Positions 1 through 13,249 of a DNA stretch of 64,000 nucleotides are shown here, piece after piece. The position numbers were made by a program, and so were the translations under genes. Positions within the stretch are counted from its first letter, which is position 1. Each line of letters opens with the position of its first letter. Location: assembly GCA_032433595.1 (NCBI GenBank), contig JASWJB010000029.1:62001-126000 (forward strand). The letters are read 5' to 3'. The DNA is from Conoideocrella luteorostrata (taxonomy: Eukaryota > Ascomycota > Sordariomycetes > Hypocreales > Clavicipitaceae). The notes beneath the pieces are model-generated. The model worked only from the letters and a program-made list of their open reading frames with translations, did no database searches and had not been told where the DNA came from.

Positions 1-3000
1 TTCTATAAAAATCTAGTTATTTTAATAAAGGTTTTAAGTAATAATAAGTTATTTAGGAATTCTATTTTACTAAAAGCCTTAATTTAGTTTAATATATTAA
101 TAATTCTTTTATTATTTATAATAAAACCTAATAATTAAATAATAGAATAATTAATAAATAACTTTTTAGCTTTAATTATTAATTTATTTTCTTTAATAAT
201 ATAAAAAATTACTATAAAATACTTAAGATAGTCCTTTAAACTATTAAAAAAGATAATTATATTATTAATATAAATATATATAAAGTCCTTATAGTCTTTA
301 AATAGCTAGTTTATATATTATTAAGTATAGGCTAGTGTATTCTTAAACCCTATAAGAGCTATATTTAATACTTTAAGGCCTTTTTTTAATATTATAACTA
401 TTTTATTCTAGTGTGCTTAAAAAATAAGTAATTAATAAAAGAAACTAGATTTATTAAATATAAAATAATACTTTTTACTATAAGTATTTCCTATAATATT
501 AAATTAGTTTAGTAAAGGGTAAATATTAAGTATTATTAAGCTATTTATAAGTCTTATATTAATAATAATTTTTTCTTTTATTAAGTTACCTTTGCCTTTT
601 TATATAATAAATACTAAGTAAGTAATTAACACTAGGTTATTTAAATATAATATTTTTTTATTTATATATAGCTTATTATAAACTTTATTTAATTTTTAAT
701 AATCTTTAACGCTAAAAGGGTAAGGTTAAATTATTCTATGTTAGTTTTACTATTCTTCTATAAAGTTAATCCTTATTCCTTAGTCTTTTAGTATAAGAAT
801 AATACCTTTATTATAATAAATATTAAATTTATTACTTAAAGCCTTAAATTAAGCTATAGTATTATTATTAGTTACTATAATATAAACGCTATATTAATTA
901 AGGGTATATATAATATCTTTAGGGTAGAATATTCTATATAATAAGAGCCTATAATTAATATCTTAAGGGTTTAGTTTATTCTCTTTATTATTAGTATCTT
1001 CTTTTACTTACTTTACCTTTTCTATAGAAATATCCTTTATAAAATATATAGCGTAAGCATTAATATCCTTAATTTTCTAACTAGTTTTAAATAGTTATAT
1101 ATTTTTAAGAAGAGCTATTTTTTATTTTTTTATAATTTTAAGGGTTTTGCTTATTTTATTATAAGTAATAAGGGTTTTATTACTATTTTCTTCTATAATT
1201 ACGTTTATTACACTATTAATAACACTAAAAGCATAGAGTATATTAATAATAGCCTTATAGTTTAATTCCTTTTAAGTTATAAGTATTATTATGCTTTAAT
1301 TAAGTAAAACCTTTATTATATATATTATTATAACCTTCTTATATAGTATATACTTAGGTTATTTAAATATCTTAGCTTTAATAAATATACTATAAATAAA
1401 GCAAAAAATAACTTATAAATAAATAAAGTTAATTTTTACTTTATATTTATATAAAAAGTTAGTTCTTAATAGTAGTTTTAAGCCTAAATTTTGTATTATA
1501 TTTACTATTACTATAAAGTAACTAGTGATTTTTATTCCTTATATAACTTTAAGTATATAGAAGTTAAAAGTTACTATTTCTATAATAATAAATACTAACT
1601 ATACCCCTTTTACTAGTTTAGGCTTTTATTTTCCTTATTTAATATTAATTTTATACTAAAGAAGCTAGTTTTTATTAGCTAAAATAGCAGAAGTTTTTAT
1701 ATTTAAGTAAATAATATAGGTATCCCCTTTATTATAAAACCTAAGTAATACTTATAAGTAAGAATTTATAGTTTAATAGTTAATTTTAACTTCCTATAGT
1801 TAAGGTATAGCTTTTATTACTTATTCTTTAACTAATCCTAATATACTATAAGTTTTTAGTTAAATAATAGTGTTTTTATTACTAAAGTATATATACTTAG
1901 CCTTTTTCTTATATAGTTTTATAAAGTAGGCTTTAGTAAAATTAGTTTTATCCCTAAATTTATTATTATTGCCTTAATTACTATATTTCTTTTTTTCTTT
2001 AATAAAAGAGTATTCTTTAGCCTTTAAGTAAGCTTTATATATCTTATAGTTAAAATTATCTTTATATATTATAATATATATATATAAAGGGTCTTAGTTT
2101 TATAGCTAATATTATCTATAGAATCTTTAGGCTTATAGTTAGTCTTAGTTTTATTAATTTTATTAATACTAGGGCTAATCCTTATAGTATTTATTCTATT
2201 TTAGTTAAGAGTTATTATTCTTATTAGTTCTTTTTATTAGTAGCCTTAGTAAATCCTCTTATTATTTAGTTTATTTTAGCTAACTTAGTAATAGCTATTA
2301 CTAATTCTAGGTAGCTATAGCTATCTACAGAACCTTAGGTCCTTACTGCAAAAGTCCTAATTTTAATAGTAATTCTAGTACCTAGAACTAAGTCCTTAAT
2401 TATAATTATTATTATATTAATTCTTATAGTTCTAATAGGGTTAATCTTAGTTCTAACTAAAGTATAGCTTATTTTAGTATATGTTAACTTAACTATCCCC
2501 TTCTTAGTTATTATTAGAGTTATTAGTAATATAATAAGCTTTAGTAGGTTTGGCGCTTTTTCTTGCCTTATAAGGGTCTCTTTTAGATTTAATTATTTCC
2601 TATAGGTTTTGCCTTTTATCTTTAATTATAGTAATATATTTTAATTTATTATCTTTTATAGTTAGTTTTAAATATTAAATATATAATTCTAGATTAAGCT
2701 TTTATTAAAGTTAAACTAATAGTTACTTATTAATTTATTCCTTATTTACTTTAGTATATTAAAATACCTTAAATATAAAATCTTATAAAAAAGTATTACT
2801 TACTATGTTTTCCTTAGTAAATTTAGCTTTATTTAACTAATTAATAGCTTTCTTTATTAATATATTAAACTCTTTTTTTATAGTATTAAATATAATAAGT
2901 ATAAAGTTAAAAATATATTTCTTTTTTATTTTATTAAAGTATTAATAATATTAAATAAAAGCTTTTCCTTTAAATAAGTTTTAGGTATAAAGCTTAATAA

Positions 3001-4814
3001 ATATTTATTTATTAAGACTAGCTTAATTTAAGTAGTTTTAAACTACTTAGATTTATAATTTAATATTATAGAAAATAACTTATTTCCCTTTATATATAAT
3101 AAGGGCTTAGTTATTATTATTTTGTTTTATTTTAGAATAAAAGTATCTTATATTTATTATTTTTTATATTAAATTTATTAAGGTTAGTAATAGCCTCTCT
3201 TAGTATAGAAAAAGTCTCTTAAATAATAAATACTAATAATAGTTTAGGTTTAGTAATAGTTAGCTTTAGTTTAAATTAAGGCTATAGCTATTACTTAGTT
3301 AATTTTATTTTAGTATAAGAGGAAATTAAGAGTTTATTAATTAAGGTCCTTATAGTCCTTAAAAGTTTCCTTATTATAAATATAATTAGCTTAGTGTTAG
3401 CGCTATTAAAGTAGTATAGTATTAACTATATAGGTTCTTATTATTAAAGTGCTAGAACTATACTAAATAGTCTTATAGGTTACCTCCTAGTATTAATCCT
3501 AGTCCTTATTATCTTAGTATTTAGTATTATAGTAAATAAGGCTATATTTATTCTAGCTAAGGTAAATACTAGCTTAGGTAAAAGTTTCCTTTAAATAAAA
3601 ACTAAGTATAACTATATAGGTTATAGTATTAAATTAGTGGATTAAGCTACTAGTTTTATTCTTCCTAAAGTAATAGTTAACCTTTCTTATTTAAAGCCTT
3701 AAAAATTATAGCTTTTAGATTTAAGGCTAAATTCTATTATTATTTATTTTAATTAAGGGTTAATTAAGGTAATCCTATTAATAGCTTTATAGTTTCCTAA
3801 GATTTAGTTAATTTATTAGAGTTTAAGTTTATTTCTTAAGTTTCTAGTAAAAGGTTCCTTAGCTAAGTAAATAAAATTAACCCTTATAATTTATAAGTAA
3901 ATAAGAATATTATATTAATAAATAATCCTAAAGTAAAGTTTAAGTAATAAAGTTCTTTTTTTAAAATAATAAAATCTTTTTCTTTCCTTAGTTCTTAGTA
4001 GTTCTTAGGTTCTTATTAGTTTTTGCTTTTTAGTTAGGAAATAGGTTTTAGCTAAGTACTATATAAATCTATTTACTATAAAGCTATTTCCTTTTTATTA
4101 CTTAAGGCATAAATTAAGTACTTACTCTTAAAGAGTAATCCTACTTCTCTTGCTTTATAAATAATAAATTTAGCACTCTTCTAGGTAATTATTAGTTTTA
4201 TTAAGTTAATAATGCTTTAGTAATATAAATATAATTTCTTATAAGTAGTTTTACTTTGCTAAAAGATACTAAAATTATTATATTTTTAGTAAAATAGCTT
4301 AGTAAGGTTATTAATTATAATAGTATTTTATAATCTTTGTCTCTTATAGGTAAAATCTAGATTTAACTATAAGAAGCTCTAAAGCTCCTAGATTATAGTA
4401 AGTTTTAATAAGGTAAGTGTTTTAGTTAAAACACTTAATTAATATTAATCTCTAAGCTAGTTAGTCTTAAATATTAATATATTAAAATCGCAATAAGGCT
4501 CTTTAAAGGTAGTATATTAAGAGTAATTATTACTACTTATTATATACTAGTTCTAGTATATTATGTGCTAAATATAGCTAGTAGGTTACTAGACATAACA
4601 CATTAGTTATCTATATTAGCTATAGTATTAGTATTATTAGTATTTAGGTAAAGAGAAGCAAAATAAGGCAATAATAAGTTAGATCTTAAATAGTTATAAG
4701 GTTATTATTAATTCTATCTACTAACGGGCAAGATTCGATCTTTTATAAGTCGAATCCGTCACGTGAGTGACTAGTACAGCCTATGTCAGGTCTAGCTATC
4801 TATTCTACGCAATA
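1..4814 (-). mobile_element. Gypsy A LTR retrotransposon, copy 1 (5' part, RIP-damaged)
   Basis: This copy runs off the left edge of the window. It aligns almost base for base with 15316-17803 and 24782-27099 of copy 2, apart from many C-to-T and G-to-A differences, and is the more AT-rich of the two. Its sense strand is minus: the reverse complement near 240-300 keeps a damaged Ty3/Gypsy reverse-transcriptase box (YIDD-type motif with both Asp codons turned to Asn). The element's 5' LTR is at 4538-4814. No long reading frame survives, so it is dead. The family call rests on the RT box and on the integrase seen in copy 2. Confidence 0.85.
4538..4814 (-). repeat. 5' LTR of Gypsy A copy 1
   Basis: A 277-bp LTR that aligns end to end with the 278-bp LTRs at 9714-9991 and 26822-27099. 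RIP-type changes have altered its terminal TG and CA. Confidence 0.8.
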
Positions 4815-5323
4815 ATATTAAGGGGTTACCTTTCTGTAATTAAATAATTTAATCTTACATAAATTAGCTTTAAATCTAATAAGGGAATAGCAAAAACTAA
4901 AGAAAAATTAGCCTAAAGAGCTTACAAAGTAATTATAAAATTATATAAATAAGTTAACGCGCTATAAGCTAAACTTAACACTAAAGTAAGCATAAAGGAT
5001 TTTAGTATATACTAAGATAAAATAAGGTTATGCCTCTTTACATAAGTAATATTAAGAATAATAAAATTAGAAAAAACAATAGTAACTAAAAAAGAGATAA
5101 ATATAGCCTTAGAAAAGTTAAAATCTATTAAAGGTAAGCTTACTATATATATAGTATAGTTAAAAAAAGCGTAAGAATAGCTAAATAAAATTATAAAGGA
5201 AATAGAATAAATTTAGTAAAGGCTAAAGGATATACTTAACCTAGTAAAGGGCTTTATTAATAATTATATAGTAAAAAAGCTTAATAATTACCTAGCTAAA
5301 AAACAGATGCCTACGCCACTATA

Positions 5324-5601
5324 TGTTGCGTAAAATAGATAGCTAGATCTGACATGGGCGATACTGGTCACTCACGTGACGGATCTGACTTATAAAAGGT
5401 CGAATCTTGCCCGTTAGTAGAGAGAATAGACAACTACCTTATAACTATCTAAGATCTAACTTGTTATTGCTTTGTTTTTGCTTTCCTTTACCTAAATACT
5501 AATAATACTAATACTATAGCTAATATAGATAACCGACGTGTTACGTCCAGCATCCCACTGGCCGTATCTAGCACGTAACGTGCCAGAACCAGCACGTAAC
5601 A
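5324..5601 (+). repeat. Solo LTR of Gypsy A with target-site duplication
   Basis: A complete 278-bp LTR starting TGTTGCG and ending CGTAACA, flanked on both sides by CTATA (5319-5323 and 5602-5606). No internal region is attached, so this is an insertion reduced by LTR-LTR recombination. It is much less RIP-damaged than its surroundings. Confidence 0.9.
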
Positions 5602-6418
5602 CTATAGCTAAATTCCTCCCTAGAGTAGATAGCATTACTATAGTCTATAGAGAACTAAATTTTAACTCTACCTCTAAGGGATTCTAGCAATAATACTATT
5701 AATAATAGTATAAGAGAAGCTAAATCTAGTAATAAAGAAACTCCTTTACTTAGGCATAAATAAAAAAGAATAGCCTTAGTAGCTAGAACCTCCTCCCTAT
5801 TACTAGCGCTAAAAAAGGTAAAACTAGCCTAATAAAGGGCTAAACTATTAAGTAAACTAATAGTATTATTAGTAAAAACAACTTTAGTAACCTTTATAAA
5901 GATAACTCTAGTACCTTTAGTAATAACTTTAGTATTACTAAGGATAACTTTAGTGTTACTAGTAATAACTAAACATAGTAGTAAATAATAGTTACTAAAT
6001 TTAATCTTTAGCCTAAAGAAATAGGTAGTAAAAGCAAGGAGGGACAAAAAGGGACTAAAATACGTTAGAATTTACTAGTAAATAAAAGAACCTAAATAAA
6101 GAATAATTTTGTTTTTGCTAGGATAATAAATAAAGTCTATTAAGGCTATGCTAAATTTAGTTAGTTAATTTTCGCTATAATAATAAAGGTAATTTATTAA
6201 GGCTAAGTTCTGCTTTATTTATTTTTCTTTCTTTTATAGTAATAATACTATATTATCCCTAATAAAATTAATAAAGAGATAAATAAATTTAACACTATAC
6301 TTATAATAAAGGCATAGAATTATTTTAATATTTTAAAATTATAAAGTTAATATTATAGGGGTAGGGCTTAGTGTTTATATAACTAGGATAGTTGTTTTCT
6401 TTTGTGTTACGCGGCACT

Positions 6419-6695
6419 TATTACGTAAAATAAATAGCTAGATTTAACATAGGCTATACTAGTTACTCACGTGATAAATCTAACTTATAAGAGGTTAAAT
6501 CTTGCCCATTAGTAGATAGAATTAATAATAACCTTATAATTATCTAAGATCTAACTTATTACTGCCTTATTTTGCTTCCCTTTACCTAAATACTAATAAT
6601 ACTAATACTATAGCTAATATAGATAACTAACGTGTTACGTCCAGCAACCCACTAGCCGTATCTAGCACGTAACGTGCCAGATCCAGCACGTAACA
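6419..6695 (+). repeat. 3' LTR of the plus-sense Gypsy A fragment
   Basis: A 277-bp LTR colinear with 5324-5601 except for one missing base in a T-run. Its left flank is the element's 3' internal end, which makes it a 3' LTR. Confidence 0.8.
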
Positions 6696-9129
6696 CCTAA
6701 TATATAATATAATAATTATAAAACTAATATAATTCTAGTAATTATAAACTAATATACTAAGTACTCTCTTTTCTTACTAATATTAATAACTATTAATATA
6801 GTAAAACTAATAAAGTTATTTTATAAAAAAGTTAAATTATAATTTAAAGTACTAAAAGAAATTATATTAAACTATAAATTTATATTTATTAATATATTTT
6901 AAGTAAAATTATATTATTATTTATAAATTAAGTAAAAGCTTTTTATAGTATTTTATTCTTAAATAAATAAATAAATAAAAAAAATAAATTAAATACTTAA
7001 ATATTATTTATATTATTTTATAAAAAATAATTAATAAATATAGCTATAATTATTATTATAAGTATAATTTATATATAATAATATAATTAATAAAACTATA
7101 AAATAAGCACTTAATTATACTTTAATAAAGTATTACTTAGAGTTTTACTTAGCTTTTAAGGCTAAAAGCTAATAAAAAAAAATATTAAATATAAAAGCTT
7201 AAGTTAAAAAGCTATAAAAAGTTAAAAAATAACTTAAAAAAATATAAAATAAAGCTAATAAAATATAAGTAAAATATTATAATAAATAATATTAATTACT
7301 TATACTTAAAAGAAAAAACTTAGTATTATTATTTACTAGAAATATTTAGTTTAAAAAGGCTAAAAAAAAGCTAATCTTTAAGTATATTAAACCTTTTTAT
7401 ATACTTTACTTAGTAAGGAAATAAGCTTATTAATTAATATTACTTAAAAAATATAAATACTTATATAATATTTTTTATATTAGCTTATTAAAGCTATAAA
7501 AGCATTAAGGAAATATTATTAATAATAAGCTATTAATACTAAACTTTAAAGAAAATAATAAGCTTTATAAAGTAAAAAAAGTTAAAAACTAAAAAATTAC
7601 TTAAGAAAGTATTATTTACTTAGTAAAATAAAAAAAATAACTTAGTAAATATAATTAATAAATACTAAAGAAAAATATAATATAAAGAGTAATTTAATTA
7701 TATATAAAAATAAAAAATAAAATAAAAAGTATAATTAAATAAATAAAGCTAATAATTATTAACTATATTTTTTTATTTTAAGCTTAAAAATATAAGTAAA
7801 TTATTAATAAATTTTTAATTAAATATTAAATAAAATAAAATAAAATTACTTAAAGGTATTATTATTTAAGAAATTAATATTATATTTATTTATAATAATT
7901 ATTTTTTTTATATTATAATAAAAGTAATAAATTATTATAACTTAATAAATATATTTTAAATTAAATAAATATAAACTAAAAACTTATATTTTTTCTTAAG
8001 TAATAAAATATTTAAGGTAATTTTCTTAAATAAAAATAAGTAAAATATTAATAAAAAGCTAAAAAAAAAATATATATAATATTAAATTAAAGTAATAAAT
8101 ATTAAATAATTAAAAGTTATTAATAAGTTATAATATATTACTAAAATATAATAATAATAACCTAAAAAAGTTAGTAAATTATTAATAAAACTAAAAAAAA
8201 GTTATAAACTTTTTTTAACTTAAAGGCTTTTATAAAGCTATAAGTAACTTAATAAGCTATTTTTATATAATTAAATTTATATATAAGCCTTAGTAAAAGC
8301 TAAGCTAAATATATTTAAGTAATTAATATAAAAAAATATAAGAAATCTTTATTTTTATTATTAATATTTTTATTAAAAAAGTATAACTTTTTAATTAATT
8401 TCTTTAAAAATTCTAGTAATATAAAAAGCTTTTTTATATTAATAGCTATAATAATAAAAAGCTATATTATAAAGTATTAATAAAACTATATTATATTAAA
8501 AGTATTTTTATAAATATTTATAAGGTTATATAAGTTTACTTACTTTATATATTACTTATAATACTTAAAATTACCTTTCTTAGTAAAAAAGTAATATAGC
8601 TATAATACTTTAAGCTTTTATAAAGAGTAATATTTATAATTATTAATTATAATATATAATATATATATATAAAAAAGCTAATATAAAGGAATTAATATAA
8701 TAATAATAATAAAAATATAATAATTTAGTAATAAAGTAAAAAGTAATATTAAACTTTTAAAAAATAAAATTTTATTATAAAATAAAGCTTATAAAAAAGA
8801 GAAAGATTTAAAGGAAAACTATAAGTAAAGTAGTAAGATTTTTATATATAAACCTTACCTTTATAGCAAAATAACACTAAAGTAGTAAAGCTTTATAGCT
8901 ACTATAAATAGGATATTACTACCTTATAGTAAGCAAATAACTAGTAAGCTATAATGCTATTAGGCGCATAGCATAGTAAGGAGGGGATAATTATAAGGTG
9001 CGCACGTGAGTAGGCACGTGGCCCCGCTAATCGCTAGCATATTGGGAGCCTCGCGCGCACACGTAGCTTAGGAGGCAAGCTTTAGTATAATATACAGAGT
9101 CCCTATACGTTCTTGCCTAGCTACGTGAC
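6696..9129. other. Extremely AT-rich, unclassified RIP relic
   Basis: Much of this stretch is almost pure A/T with only short G/C remnants, so no protein homology can be read. It precedes the Copia RNase H relic and may be the rest of that element's pol gene, but I found no readable Copia RT box. About 8970-9110 is an exception, a short GC-rich island with CACGTG and CGCGCG strings. I see no gene. Confidence 0.5.
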
Positions 9130-9557
9130 TATAATCTAACAATTAACAGAAGCAGAATTGCTTGCATTTACACACACCGCAAAAGAGGTTATCGCTATAA
9201 CCCGACTATTTAAGCAATTAAACCTTTAACTAGACTAAAATCCAGTTATCTAATATAATAACCTTTAGACAATATAGATTGTTAATAGCCTCCTTCCTAG
9301 AATAAAGATAACACTAAGGCATATTAATATCTATAGTAGCTAGATTTATTAAGCCTATTAGAAAGGGACTTTTAATATTAAATATATATATTTAGCTAAT
9401 AACCTAGCTAATAAATTAACTAAAGCCCTCCTAGGTTAAAGATTTAAATTATTTATTAAATAACTAAGCTTTATAGATATTATAAACCTTATTAAAGAGC
9501 AGGATTAATTAGAAGATTTAGCTTAGGATATTATAAGATATTTAAGCTAGAGGGGTG
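9130..9557 (+). mobile_element. Ty1/Copia RNase H relic
   Basis: Plus-strand translation from about 9147 gives the end of a Copia RNase H: a TEAELLA box, then RHI(D/N)I, then LTKAL followed by an F..FIK segment. Several Gln and Trp codons have become stops, as RIP would do. A purine tract (AGAGGGG) lies just before the LTR that begins at 9558. This order (RNase H, purine tract, LTR) is the 3' end of a Copia element. Confidence 0.75.
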
Positions 9558-9713
9558 TGTCACAAGAAGCATTCTATAATAATACACTTAATATTACTAA
9601 AAACACATAATGCGACCGGAATTATTTAATATCGTCAGAAGCGTTTAAATTCAACAGAATCGTATAACTAGAAGCATTTAATATTATTAAAATTAAATAA
9701 TGCTAAGGAATAC
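9558..9713 (+). repeat. Copia 3' LTR, left part (split by Gypsy A)
   Basis: Starts TGTCACAAG and is colinear with the solo LTR at 45966-46330. It stops at AATAC (9709-9713), the duplicated target of Gypsy A, and resumes at 27105. Confidence 0.85.
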
Positions 9714-9991
9714 TGTTACGTGCTGGTTCTAGCACGTTACGTGCTAGATACGGCCAGTGGGATGCTGGACGTAACACGTTAGTTATCTATATTAGCTATA
9801 GTATTAGTATTATTAGTATTTAGGTAAAGGAAAGCAAAAACAAAGCAATAATAAGTTAGATCTTAGATAGTTATAAGGTAGTTGTTAATTCTATTTACTA
9901 ATGGGTAAGATTTAATCTTTTATAAGTTAAATCCGTTATATAAGTAACTAGTATAGCCTATATTAGGTCTAGCTATCTATTCTACGTAATA
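9714..9991 (-). repeat. 3' LTR of Gypsy A copy 2
   Basis: 278 bp, starting TGTTACGTGC and ending in a RIP-altered GTAATA. It pairs with 26822-27099. Confidence 0.9.
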
Positions 9992-12900
9992 AGTGCTACG
10001 CAACACAAAAAGAAAACAACTATCCTAGTTATATAAATACTAAACCCTACCCCCTTTATGTTAACTTTATTAATTAAAAATATTAAAATAACCCTATGCT
10101 TTTTATTATAAATATAGTATTAAATCTATTTACTTATTTATTAATCTTAGCGGGGATAATATAGTATTATTACTACTATAAAAAATAAAAGTAATAAAGC
10201 AAAAGTTTCTCTTAACTAAATTTAGTGTAGCTTTAATAAATTTTATTTATTATCTTAGTAAGTTTATTCTTAATTAAATAAAATTTTAATTATAAAATAA
10301 AATTCTAAGCGTAAATAAGGCCTTAATAGTATTATAATATAAATAATCTTAAGTAATCTAAAATCCTTATTAATTAATTAAGTTTTATACTTTTATTAGT
10401 TACTTTTACTCTCTTTTTAAGCTATCTTTCTTTCTTATTATATCTTTCTTTTCTGCTGTTTTCTTTGCCTTTTCCTTAATTATATTACTAAACTTTAGTT
10501 ACTTTGCTAGTGCCTTAGTTTATAGCGCTAGTATTACTAATTTTCTCCTTATTTTTAACTATTTTTAAGCTAGGGATAGCGTTTTTCTAGTAACTAATAA
10601 AGATTAAGTAGTAGGTAACCTTTTTTGTTTTCCCTTTTAGCTATGCTATTTAAGAGGCTTAGACTTATTATTATTAAATTTCTCTGCTATATTATTAGGC
10701 TTATTAATAAGAGCAGGAGGGGCTATGCTTAGCTTAGCTAGCCCTAAAATTGCCCCTAGGGATATTAATACTAGTAGCGTTAGAGCTAGTGTTATTTATA
10801 CTAGAGTTATTCTTAAAGGGCTTAGCAAAAGCGTAGGAAGTAGTGTTATAAATAGCCTAGTAAGAAACTATAGTGTAATAGTTAAAAATAGTAACCTTTA
10901 GCCTAAGAGAGTTAGATATTAGTCTAAGAGCGCTAAGGCCTAAGCTATAAACACTAGAAACTAAGCTAAAAATACTAGGGTTAGCGCTAGGGGAGGCGGT
11001 ATTTATTACTATTTTATTGCTTATATATTCTTAAGAGCAAGAGTATAGTCTTTTTAGCTATCTTTTAGTAAGGTAACCTTCTGTTTTAATTCTTATAGCC
11101 TTATATATACTATTTCTATGTTCTCTTTTACTATTTCTATAAGCTAGTGTGTGTTCTTAGTTATTTCTTTAAATATTACGCGTATTTTATTTAATTTTAT
11201 TTTCTCTATAGCTAGTTCTAGCTTTTCTTATGCTACTATTAGTTTACTAGTCTTACTTATTAATTTTTAAAGGTAAAACTAAATATTATCCTTATAAGCG
11301 TTAAATAGTTTAAAACCTATATAAGTATTAATATAAATAGTAATATTTCTAAGCTCTTCTATAAGGTAATTAACCTTTTTTCTTAATGTCCTAAGGGCTT
11401 TACTATGCTTATATACTATAGTGTTATTAGTTCTAGTTATTCCTTTAGTAGAAATAATTATAATTTACTATAAATTAGCCTATTTAATAGCAGAAAGGTA
11501 ACTACCTATAGTTCTATTAAGCACGCTATATAGTTATAAGAAATAGGATACTAAAACCTCCTCTTATAATAGTAAAGCTACTAGGGAAGTTATATAAATA
11601 ACCCTTATTTAGTTTTTAAGGTAACTACCCTTAGTGAACGTGATTATAGTATTCTTAGTCTTGTTTTTAGCCTATTAAGTCACGCCTGTCTTAGACAAAG
11701 TAAGTAAGTAAATTAGCTTATGTTTTTAACTATTAGCTTTAGCCTCTTTCTTAGCGTTTTTGTTCTATATTACGTGGTTCTTGTTTATCTTTTATAATAA
11801 CTTATGTTTATGTATAATAATAAGTGTAGTTACACGCTAAAGTAGATATAAAGGGTCTTCTAGGATAACGCTTTCCTCTGACTTATTTAATAATACCTTA
11901 TAAGTAGTAAATTCTAGCGTGTAAGTGTAAAGTGTATCTTGCACTATTTATTTATTTTTCTTATTATATTAGTAAACTCTAAAAGTTTTTTTGTTAAGAT
12001 TAATAAGGAGCTATTATAAGAGATTATAGATATATTTAGTATATTCCTAGTAACTTAAACTACCCTTTATCCCTATAGTATTGTGATTATTACTAGGTTA
12101 GGTAGCTAATTTACTAAATCTTATAGTAGCGTGGGAGAGGGCAACTCCCTTAGGCTTAGCTTTATTACTAGAAGAGTTATAGTAAGTCTTATATTCTGTT
12201 TTATTAGTGCTTTTATTATTATTAATATTATTCTCTTCTTTATTAAATTCTTCTTTATTAGATTTATTAGGGATTTAAATAAAAGTAGCTTATTTTCCTT
12301 TTCTAGCCTTAATAGTTTTAGTGTTAATAGCCTTAAATCCCTTTTTAAAGGAGGCAGAATTATTTTAGGTAGTTAATTCCTTCTCTAGAGTGTCTTAGTT
12401 AATTAATTCCTCCTTAGGAGTAGCCCTATTTATTAAGTTCTTCTTAATATTAGCTATATTTACTAAGTTCTTCTTAAGATTAGCTATTTTCTTTGCGTAG
12501 GTATTATTATTAGTTCTTAAAGCTACTAGGTTTAGGTCTTTAAGGAGAGCTTCTGTATTATGTAGCGCTAGAAGTAAATTATCTATAATTAGATTATTAG
12601 TAATTAAATCCTTTATAGCTACGCTTATTATTAGATTAAGAGCAAGGATTTTAATAATAAACTTTAACATAAACTAGCTAATAATTAATACAAGGTATAA
12701 GGAAAAGCCTATATATTGCCATAATAATATAATCCTAATAAGGAATTGCTTATATTAGCAATAAGAGGCTAATTATAGCAGCAAAGCTATTATAAGCGTT
12801 GCTTAACAAGGTTATAAAGTAAGGGTTTAAAGTGGTTAAAAAGTAAGAATATAAAGTAAGCCCTTAGCCGCAGGCAGTAAATATATACACTATAACTTAA

Positions 12901-13100
12901 ATAACCTTAAGTACTTATATTATTAATCCTAGCATTTAGTTGCTTACTTTTAATAGTCTTTATCCTAATTAATTAGGTGTTAGTCTTAATACTTATTAAC
13001 TATTTCTTTAGTATTCTTGCGTAGGTTAGATTTAGTAATCTATTAATTATCTTTAGCGGTAAATCCTTTCTATTTAACTAGAAACTTAACTCAAGGCTTA
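9992..13100 (-). other. Post-integrase region of Gypsy A
   Basis: About 3 kb lies between the integrase C-terminus and the 3' LTR. In sense orientation it holds an open stretch at 12670-12395 (91 codons, Leu/Asn/Lys-rich, with LLALHNTEALLKDLN), which I do not recognise. The 3' end of this region recurs before the LTR at 6419, so it belongs to the family and is not a chance insertion. It could be a lost accessory ORF or an unrecognised older insertion. Confidence 0.45.
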
Positions 13101-13249
13101 TTTCTGCCTTATCCGCGCTTAATTTAGTAAGTTATAATACATTTGATTTTCTAGTAATTTATAGTTTCCTCTCCTTTAAGGGTAATAAGCAGCAGCAGAG
13201 GTGTTAATCTTGTAAAGGAATCTAGTCCTTAGGCAGGTTTCCAGAGATA

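Larger units (their letters stand above)
4815..6695 (+). mobile_element. Gypsy A, 3'-end fragment in opposite orientation
   Basis: The stretch before the LTR at 6419 matches the reverse complement of 9992 to about 10330 in Gypsy A copy 2, including the T-rich tract ending in the LTR. It is therefore the 3' non-pol end of a plus-sense copy, closed by its 3' LTR at 6419-6695. A later solo LTR (5324-5601) sits inside it. The left limit is uncertain because it abuts the LTR of copy 1. No gene can be read from it. Confidence 0.65.

Noticed and set aside
5829..6047. A 72-codon open frame on the minus strand in the AT block
   Set aside because: Low-complexity translation inside a Gypsy A 3' fragment, repetitive and without a family; RIP-generated.
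12131..12376. An 81-codon plus-strand frame rich in Phe/Ile/Leu
   Set aside because: Antisense to the element and composed of AT-biased codons; treated as chance.
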